A DNA stretch of 9,282 nucleotides from NCBI GenBank assembly GCA_014361085.1, contig JACIWG010000054.1, positions 1 through 9,282 on the forward strand, read 5' to 3'. Positions 5,201 to 9,282 of the stretch are shown here, in pieces (position 1 is the stretch's first letter; each line of letters begins with the position of its first letter). A program made the position numbers and the translations under genes. This DNA is from Nitrososphaeria archaeon. Lineage in GTDB: Archaea; Thermoproteota; Nitrososphaeria; JACIWG01. Below the pieces are notes generated by a model. That model was not told the origin of the DNA, ran no database searches, and worked only from the letters and a program-made list of their open reading frames with translations.

Positions 5201-5732
5201 TGATGTCTCCTCCATACCATTGATAAAAAATTTACTTTCCAAAAAAGAAGAATTTCCGGATCTTAAACATAACTATGATACTACAGTTTTATTTTTAAAT
5301 AAAGAAAGAAATTCACTTGCAACTGCTCCATCATTTTTAGAAAAAATTGAAAAACAATTCAAATATGAATTAATGATAAAAGCGGTTAGCTTTAATGAGG
5401 CCATAGTCGCAATTTTGACCACACACCTTTTACCAGATATACTCGGTAACTTGAAGGCCTTTGGTTCCCAGAAGGTTAGATGCAAAAAATGTGGTGAAAA
5501 ATATCGTCGTATCCCTCTAAAAGGGGTTTGCATAAAATGTGGGGGGGAACTCCAGCTTTCTGTTACTAAAAAAAGTGTTGGTAAATTTTTAGAATTAGCT
5601 GATCGTCTTGCGTCAAATGAAGGTGTTCCTTCTTATGTAAGAATGCGTGTAGAGTTGGCTAAAGAGGATTTTGAGAGTCTATTTGGTAAAGAACAAAAAC
5701 AAACTACTTTATCTGATTTTATTTTATCCTAA
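2292..5732 (+). CDS. polC: DNA polymerase D large (catalytic) subunit DP2
   Basis: This 1146-residue protein is the polymerase subunit of the archaeal replicative D-family enzyme; its exonuclease partner DP1 is not in this window. The N-terminal region (YVETKIVFDLASRVEEL, then AGPIRSAGGTDAAF) is characteristic. RVGRPEKA at 610-617 followed by RRMKPPVHLLFPVG marks the first double-psi barrel region. Paired CxxC motifs at C659/C662, C671/C674, C684/C687 and C697/C700 form zinc-binding modules. The catalytic loop AKRRDCDGDADS contains D898, D900 and D902. A C-terminal zinc knuckle has C1064/C1067 and C1080/C1083. The last residues QTTLSDFI (Q1137, L1140, F1143, I1144) fit a PCNA-interacting PIP box. 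No intein interrupts the catalytic loop, unlike in some Pyrococcus species. The TTG start is supported by a strong Shine-Dalgarno at 2279-2287. It follows elf1 by 22 nt and overlaps convergent glyA by 14 bp. Confidence 0.97.
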   Translation: MQSAVASHMQQYFSLLKERVSLNPKYEKYYSYITDYISRAVEIANMARSKGLDPSPYVETKIVFDLASRVEELIGLKGISKRLRTLLKYSKKEAAALTLAVDVASGLFGSLSREEALEKGIRAGLAVVTDGVTVAPLQGISKIAIKKNKDGSQYASIYFAGPIRSAGGTDAAFTLVIANEVRKVLGLDRYHVNDFDDEIGRFIEELRIYEREVGNFQFKVTDEDIKTALMYIPVEINGVETNPVEVIIHRNMKRIETNRVRGGALRVLNDGLIGRARKLEKLVKELSITDWNWLSHLKGGLQEAATLSHFGDVIAGRPILSYPGSEGGFRLRYGRCFNTGLATVGINPLTSVVLDYALVTGTQIKIDKPGKSATVAFVDSIEGPIVKLKNGSVLKVEDLKTAEMIKNDIETILFLGDILISFGDYVENNAVLDKTAYVEELWLHDFIDACNKSFGNITVASQSLDITLENILKWMNNPNKYYPDFDIAYKLSKTLNIPLHPHYLYFWDLLQINEVILLRNALMNGIRKDDRLVIPYDNNVKQILEKLCVPHNVENNSIIFEPQVSKILGVCLGLYKEAVFLSKYESVLDLISFLSGIPIRNKSSVFIGVRVGRPEKAEERRMKPPVHLLFPVGSFGGSSRDLIKASEKVICVPIINRFCPKCSTNSFSSLCKICNSPTVIVYTCPSCGNMSDMDKTCPRCKIQMQPYSQKVIDLKKELLFASSKVDYKPVSPLKGVKGLMNELKQPEPIEKGLLRQKYNLQIYRDGTVRFDATNMPLTAFLPNILITNFNKLVELGYELDALSSGKPVPIYVQDVILPKNAAKHLLNVSKFIDELLEKFYNIPSFYNAKDEKDLIGHLIVGIAPHTSVAVIGRIIGFSNSQVCLAHPFWHSAKRRDCDGDADSITLLLDILLNFSLQYVPSQIGGLMDTPLLLQPYIIPSEVEDQSLSIDSCERYPKDFYEKTYKSVSARDVSSIPLIKNLLSKKEEFPDLKHNYDTTVLFLNKERNSLATAPSFLEKIEKQFKYELMIKAVSFNEAIVAILTTHLLPDILGNLKAFGSQKVRCKKCGEKYRRIPLKGVCIKCGGELQLSVTKKSVGKFLELADRLASNEGVPSYVRMRVELAKEDFESLFGKEQKQTTLSDFILS

Positions 5733-7035
5733 TATACTCATGCGCTCCTCTTGTACTTTCGAAACAGAAGTGAACTTTTTGATATTCTTTTCTGAACTCT
5801 ATTACTTTTCTTTTAACTTCTTCTACATCCTTATTTTCTACTATTATATCTGCTATAAATCCAGCTATTTCTTTCATTTCATTTTCTTTCATTCCTAATC
5901 TTGTTACTTCTGAAACACCGAATCTTAGGCCACCAGGGTTTTCAAAGTGTCTTCCTTCTTTGATATCCCAAGGAAGTAGGTTTCTATTACATATTATGTT
6001 TGCTTTCTCTAATTTCTTCTCTAGATCGCCGCCAAGGCCATATTTAGTGACATCAACAAGTACAATATGTGATTTTGTAAACCCATTTTTTTCTCCTAGG
6101 ACTTTTAAACCTTTTTCAGCTAAAGCCTCTGCAAAAGTTTTCGAATTTTTGACAATTTGTAGTGCATATTCTTTCCCAAACTCCATCATTTCAATTAGCG
6201 CTACCGCTTTTGCTGTAACAGAATGAAGATGGTGATTACTAACATTTCCAGGGAAAACTGCTTTCTTGATTTTTTCAGAAAATCTTTCATAAGAAAGAAT
6301 CATTCCTCCTTGGGGGCCAAATAGTGTCTTGTGTGTACTACATGTTATAGCGTCAGCTCCTTCCCTTAAGGGATCTTGGAATTGATTACCTGCAATTAAT
6401 CCTATCACATGTGCTGCGTCATAGCATACAAATGTTCCTTTTTCCTTCAAAAATGTTGCAAGCTCCTTCAATGGTTGTGGAAATAAGAGGACAGACCCTC
6501 CAAACATTGCTAGCTTGATCTTTATTCCATTTTTCTCTAACTCTTCTATCTTCTTTTTTGTTAAATCTACGTCAATATTCATTTCATCGTAGTTAAATGG
6601 AAAATATTCTATTTTTAATCCATGAACTGCTCCCGCTGTCCCCCCTAGTTCCATTTTACCTGTACTTATATGTCCTCCACAAGGGATCGAAAGGCACATC
6701 ATATATTCACCTGGCAAAGTAAACGCAGTATAGATCGCTAAATTTGCGCAAACACCTGAAATAGGCCTTACATCAACAAATTCGCAATTAAACAATTTTT
6801 TCGCAACATCTATAGCTAAGAGTTCAATTTGATCAATATATTTGCATCCTGCATAAACCCGTTCCCCAGGCCATCCCTCTGCATATCTATTTCCAAGGTC
6901 ACTTGCTAATGCCTCCCTTACCGCTGGACTTGGAACGTTTTCACTCGCTATTAATGGTAAGCTTTCTGAAAACCAGTTATGATGTTCATAAAGCAATCTA
7001 AATACTTCATCATATAATTTTCTATTCATGTTCAT
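5719..7035 (-). CDS. glyA: Serine hydroxymethyltransferase
   Basis: This 438-residue PLP enzyme interconverts serine and glycine, transferring the one-carbon unit to a folate or methanopterin-type carrier; which carrier this organism uses cannot be read from the sequence. Signatures are PLIASENVPSPAVREA at 27-42, GNRYAEGWPGERVYAGCKYID at 48-68, H122 in CGGHISTG (cofactor stacking region), D206 and H209 in YDAAHVIGLIAG, and the Schiff-base lysine K236 in TCSTHKTLFGPQGG. GGLRFGVSEVTRLGM near the C-terminus is also typical. Length fits the family. Two close ATGs occur (7035 and 7029). A minus-strand TATA-like box at 7056-7067 places transcription at about 7035, so the first is annotated. It is divergent from Sec61-beta. 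Its stop codon lies inside the last codons of polD, so the two genes are convergent and overlapping. Confidence 0.95.
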   Translation of the reverse strand: MNMNRKLYDEVFRLLYEHHNWFSESLPLIASENVPSPAVREALASDLGNRYAEGWPGERVYAGCKYIDQIELLAIDVAKKLFNCEFVDVRPISGVCANLAIYTAFTLPGEYMMCLSIPCGGHISTGKMELGGTAGAVHGLKIEYFPFNYDEMNIDVDLTKKKIEELEKNGIKIKLAMFGGSVLLFPQPLKELATFLKEKGTFVCYDAAHVIGLIAGNQFQDPLREGADAITCSTHKTLFGPQGGMILSYERFSEKIKKAVFPGNVSNHHLHSVTAKAVALIEMMEFGKEYALQIVKNSKTFAEALAEKGLKVLGEKNGFTKSHIVLVDVTKYGLGGDLEKKLEKANIICNRNLLPWDIKEGRHFENPGGLRFGVSEVTRLGMKENEMKEIAGFIADIIVENKDVEEVKRKVIEFRKEYQKVHFCFESTRGAHEYIRIK

Positions 7036-7055
7036 ACAACTCTGTAATGGAAATA

Positions 7056-7067
7056 TTATAATTAAAA
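7056..7067 (-). promoter_or_regulatory. TATA-like element of glyA
   Basis: The minus strand reads TTTTAATTATAA, centred about 26 nt before the glyA ATG at 7035. This is consistent with a leaderless transcript. It is 19 bp from the oppositely oriented Sec61-beta TATA box, so the two divergent promoters are packed back to back. Confidence 0.5.
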
Positions 7068-7085
7068 CTTTATCCTCCGTAAAAA

Positions 7086-7094
7086 TTTTTAAAT
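7086..7094 (+). promoter_or_regulatory. TATA box of Sec61-beta
   Basis: TTTTTAAAT is centred about 27 nt before the ATG at 7117, predicting transcription from that start codon. It is only about 12 nt before the earlier in-frame ATG at 7102, which would therefore lie upstream of the mRNA. This decides the start in favour of 7117. Confidence 0.65.
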
Positions 7095-7116
7095 CAGAAA
7101 AATGAATCTCCTAAGT

Positions 7117-7290
7117 ATGAGTTCTAAGAAAAAAAAGTCATCTGCACCTATGCCGGCCTCAAGCGCAGGCCTACTGAGATTCTTTGAAGATGAGACACCT
7201 GGAATAAAGATTAAGCCCACATATGTAATTATGTTAGCTATATCCCTTGTCATCTTCTCAATAATGCTCTTAATACTCGTCCCTCCATAA
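7117..7290 (+). CDS. secG: Preprotein translocase subunit Sec61-beta
   Basis: This 57-residue tail-anchored protein is the small beta subunit of the archaeal SecYE-beta translocon. It has a basic start (MSSKKKK), the family signature PMPASSAGLLRFFEDETPGIKIKP at 11-34, and one C-terminal membrane helix at about 35-55 ending VPP. An ATG at 7102 would add five residues (MNLLS), but homologues begin at the basic segment and the TATA spacing supports 7117. It sits between divergent glyA and the DUF2070 gene. The latter begins 33 nt after its stop with a separate TATA box, so co-transcription is possible but not required. The gene symbol follows archaeal annotation usage (sec61B/secG). Confidence 0.93.
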   Translation: MSSKKKKSSAPMPASSAGLLRFFEDETPGIKIKPTYVIMLAISLVIFSIMLLILVPP

Positions 7291-7300
7291 TATTTTAAAT
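7291..7300 (+). promoter_or_regulatory. TATA box of the DUF2070 gene
   Basis: TATTTTAAAT starts at the base after the Sec61-beta stop codon. Its core is centred about 27 nt before the ATG at 7323, predicting a leaderless mRNA. It shares TTTTAAAT with the Sec61-beta TATA box and supports independent transcription of the membrane protein gene. Confidence 0.6.
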
Positions 7301-7322
7301 CCTTGTTTATCTGGTGTAATTA

Positions 7323-9086
7323 ATGGTAGGTGATGCTACCTCACAAATTGCAAACCATTACAAAAAACTTTTTAGATTTCCATCTCTAAGAGTTGGTGTT
7401 TTCTTTCTAGTTTTTTATTGCACAATTTTATCTTTACCGTTCTACCGTTATGGAAACTTGAACACATTCTGTTTTCTTTTCCTTAGTTTTTTTGTAATAA
7501 TTTTAGTTATTACTGGCTTTGATACCTTTCTAACCTCTTTTTCATTGATTTCTTCCTTCCGACGTTTACTTTTTGCAAACTTTTTCCAATTTTTTCCTCT
7601 ATTACTTTTTTCGATTTTATCTTCTATAATTATATTTTTCGCTCCTATTTCGTTCAATTTATATTTTAAAATGTTCACTTTTTGGATGTTTTTCACAATT
7701 AATTTACGCTATTTTATACTGTATGTCATCTTTTATCAAAATCATCTTTATTCTATTATTCATTCACTAATTTTGCTTTTACCATTCTCAATTATTTTAT
7801 TATATCTCAAAAATAATGTTTCTTCTGATTTTATAATTTTTGTTTTAGCAATTAATATATTTTTTACTATAATTGTGGCTGTATATATAAAATTTATTGA
7901 TAAAGTCGGCCTTAAGTTGCTAAATTTTAGTTCATTTAAAATTCTGGTTTCATATTTATACTCTTGGGTTTGCGGCGAACCAAGGTATCTTGAAAGTATA
8001 TTAGAATATCACAGTGTTAACTCAGAAATTGAAACATATCAAATTGAATTTATAAGTGATAATAAAAAGCTATATTTGATTGTGCCCGGTATTCATCCCG
8101 GTCCCTTTGCTCCAATCGGAAGCTATAACTTGCCTTACGAAATAATAAATTTTTACAAACTACAAAACATAAATTCAATAGTTTTTCACAGCCCTTCTTC
8201 ACATGACGTTAACCTTCCCTCTAAAGAGGAAGTGAAAAATTATCTTTTTTCATTAAAAGATGGAATATATATATCTAAAGGTTCTCTTTGTACTAGACCT
8301 GTAAGAGTATGCAAAAATAAAGTCACTGCTACTGGTTTAAAGTTTGAAGACATAATACTACTGTTTATAACATTTGCTCCCTATGGTATCGAAGACCTTC
8401 CTTCAGAAATTTATGCTTACGTAAAAGAATTTGAAACTAATGGAATAAAGAAGATTATATTAATTGATTCACATAATGCATTAGGTCCTCTACCATCTAG
8501 TGAAGATGTAGATGACTTAAAAAATTGCTTAAGTGAACTTATCAAAAAAATAAAAGAAGAACCAGCATATACTTTTAAGTACAATTTTATACAAAAAAGT
8601 TTCCCAGAATTCAAAGAAATCGGTCCCGCTGGTATTTCTTGTCTTCTTCTTTTAATTGATAATTGCCCATTTGTAATATATTCGATCGACTCTAATAATG
8701 CTATACCTCAATTTAAATCGTGTTTAGAAGAGGAGTTGCAGAAAAAAGGTCTAATATTGATAGAGATTTGTACGACAGATTCTCACTTTTCTTCTGGTAA
8801 GGTTTTGTCAGAAAAGGGATACTATGCCTTAGGTGAATTATCAGATTATAATTATATTATATCCAAACTTGTTGGCATGGCAACAAAATTATTAGATTCT
8901 CCCCTGCAAGGATTTTTTAAATCTTTTTATTGTAAATCTAATCAAAAAATTTTAGGCCACAGCCAGATTGATGCTTACTCAAGGTTCTTAAATATCGCTT
9001 TAACTCGTGCAAAAAGGGGTGCATTACTACTGTTTGTATTATCCATATTGTTATTTGCATCAATTATGATATTTTATCCAAGTTAA
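7323..9086 (+). CDS. DUF2070-family polytopic membrane protein
   Basis: This 587-residue protein matches what I know of the archaeal DUF2070 family, whose function is undescribed as far as I know. Six hydrophobic helices occupy roughly 23-42, 48-70, 84-110, 115-138, 143-162 and 168-189. A large hydrophilic domain follows (about 215-560), and one last helix at 566-584 ends the chain. The soluble domain carries conserved-looking motifs rich in His and Asp: GIHPGPF with H258, HSPSSHDVNLPS with H289, H294 and D295, DSHNALG with D382 and H384, and DSHFSSG with D486 and H488. The repeated DSH suggests a metal or phosphate site, hence possibly a hydrolase; this is inference. With an even number of N-terminal helices, the N-terminus and the domain would be on the same side. 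The start is fixed by the TATA box at 7291-7300. Confidence 0.85.
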   Translation: MVGDATSQIANHYKKLFRFPSLRVGVFFLVFYCTILSLPFYRYGNLNTFCFLFLSFFVIILVITGFDTFLTSFSLISSFRRLLFANFFQFFPLLLFSILSSIIIFFAPISFNLYFKMFTFWMFFTINLRYFILYVIFYQNHLYSIIHSLILLLPFSIILLYLKNNVSSDFIIFVLAINIFFTIIVAVYIKFIDKVGLKLLNFSSFKILVSYLYSWVCGEPRYLESILEYHSVNSEIETYQIEFISDNKKLYLIVPGIHPGPFAPIGSYNLPYEIINFYKLQNINSIVFHSPSSHDVNLPSKEEVKNYLFSLKDGIYISKGSLCTRPVRVCKNKVTATGLKFEDIILLFITFAPYGIEDLPSEIYAYVKEFETNGIKKIILIDSHNALGPLPSSEDVDDLKNCLSELIKKIKEEPAYTFKYNFIQKSFPEFKEIGPAGISCLLLLIDNCPFVIYSIDSNNAIPQFKSCLEEELQKKGLILIEICTTDSHFSSGKVLSEKGYYALGELSDYNYIISKLVGMATKLLDSPLQGFFKSFYCKSNQKILGHSQIDAYSRFLNIALTRAKRGALLLFVLSILLFASIMIFYPS

Positions 9087-9093
9087 AATATAT
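9083..9093 (+). promoter_or_regulatory. Possible TATA element of the RPA gene
   Basis: TTAAAATATAT lies between the DUF2070 stop and the RPA start at 9128. Its centre is about 40 nt before the ATG, predicting a leader of about 14 nt. A GAGTG at 9116-9120 is a weak Shine-Dalgarno candidate. Read-through from DUF2070 is also possible. Confidence 0.35.
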
Positions 9094-9127
9094 CTTCTAA
9101 TCTTTACAATGGATAGAGTGTTAGCAA

Positions 9128-9282
9128 ATGCGTGACCTATCTGGCATAATAGACGAAATATTACAAAAATGTCCAGGTCTTACTAAAGAAAATATTCTTT
9201 CCTTAATTCAAGAAAAAAAGAAAAAGTTTGGCAGTGGTTATTTAACAGATACTGGTGCCGCCTATTTGGTGGCGGCTGATTT
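9128..9282 (+). CDS. rpa: Replication protein A (ssDNA-binding), N-terminal fragment
   Basis: The first 51 residues are visible and the gene continues past the window. The region begins with a short helical domain (LSGIIDEILQKCPGLTKENILSLIQEKKKK) followed by FGSGYLTDTGAAYLVAADF. This arrangement is what I know from the N-termini of archaeal replication factor A proteins, where OB-fold domains follow; none of the OB fold lies inside the window. RPA coats single-stranded DNA in replication and repair. A stop codon lies in frame just upstream (TAG at 9122-9124), so ATG 9128 is the only start. The overlapping ATG at 9109 opens only a few codons in another frame. Linkage to polD about 3.4 kb away is consistent with a replication-associated neighbourhood but not tight. 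Confidence 0.75.
   Translation, partial: MRDLSGIIDEILQKCPGLTKENILSLIQEKKKKFGSGYLTDTGAAYLVAAD

Noticed and set aside
7069..7080. GGAGG on the minus strand upstream of glyA
   Set aside because: It is more than 30 nt from the glyA start, upstream of the predicted transcription start, so it cannot act in translation of glyA.
7448..7696. 82-codon Lys-rich open frame on the minus strand
   Set aside because: Complement of the T-rich membrane-helix codons of the DUF2070 gene, a common artefact.
8205..8213. GTTAAC within the DUF2070 gene as a further operator
   Set aside because: It encodes Val-Asn in the SSHDVNLPS motif and lies mid-gene; a single hexamer is expected by chance.

Overview
The window is from an AT-rich archaeon, most likely of the TACK group (Bathyarchaeia or a thaumarchaeote-like lineage). 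The evidence is the large subunit of the archaea-specific D-family DNA polymerase, an archaeal/eukaryal Elf1 zinc-ribbon protein, a Sec61-beta protein, a DUF2070-type membrane protein, the start of an archaeal RPA, and archaeal promoters. Several TATA boxes lie 26-29 nt upstream of start codons, which implies leaderless or nearly leaderless mRNAs. The lineage call is inference; no rRNA or tRNA gene is visible.

Left part (1-2029), accessory-looking. The first 460 bases hold no convincing gene but are rich in repeats: a 21-bp palindrome, a 21-bp exact direct repeat with an inverted degenerate copy, and a cluster of GTTAAC sites leading up to a small winged-helix gene (461-862, +). That gene converges on, and overlaps by 17 bp, a minus-strand gene for a membrane-anchored coiled-coil protein with a C-terminal winged helix (846-1376). 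Upstream of it on the same strand is a small unrecognised gene (1412-1798). Its promoter carries a perfect 22-bp palindrome fitted exactly between the TATA box and the start codon. This is the best candidate for undescribed biology here: a probable repressor operator, possibly autoregulatory, whose GTTAAC core recurs in the cluster upstream of 461.

Middle part (1991-7035), housekeeping. A TATA box drives an Elf1 homologue (2030-2269), followed after 22 nt by the PolD large subunit (2292-5732). The latter starts with TTG behind a strong Shine-Dalgarno sequence, so the two probably form one operon joining transcription elongation and replication. PolD ends in a PCNA-binding (PIP-box-like) peptide. 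The codons for that peptide overlap the end of the convergent serine hydroxymethyltransferase gene (5719-7035, -).

Right part (7036-9282). Divergent promoters in about 80 bp serve glyA and Sec61-beta (7117-7290, start revised to the second ATG). A DUF2070 membrane protein follows (7323-9086) with its own TATA box. The N-terminus of RPA begins at 9128 and runs off the window.

Genes are packed tightly, with two convergent pairs overlapping by 14-17 bp. Leader-bearing internal genes use Shine-Dalgarno sequences, while promoter-proximal genes look leaderless.
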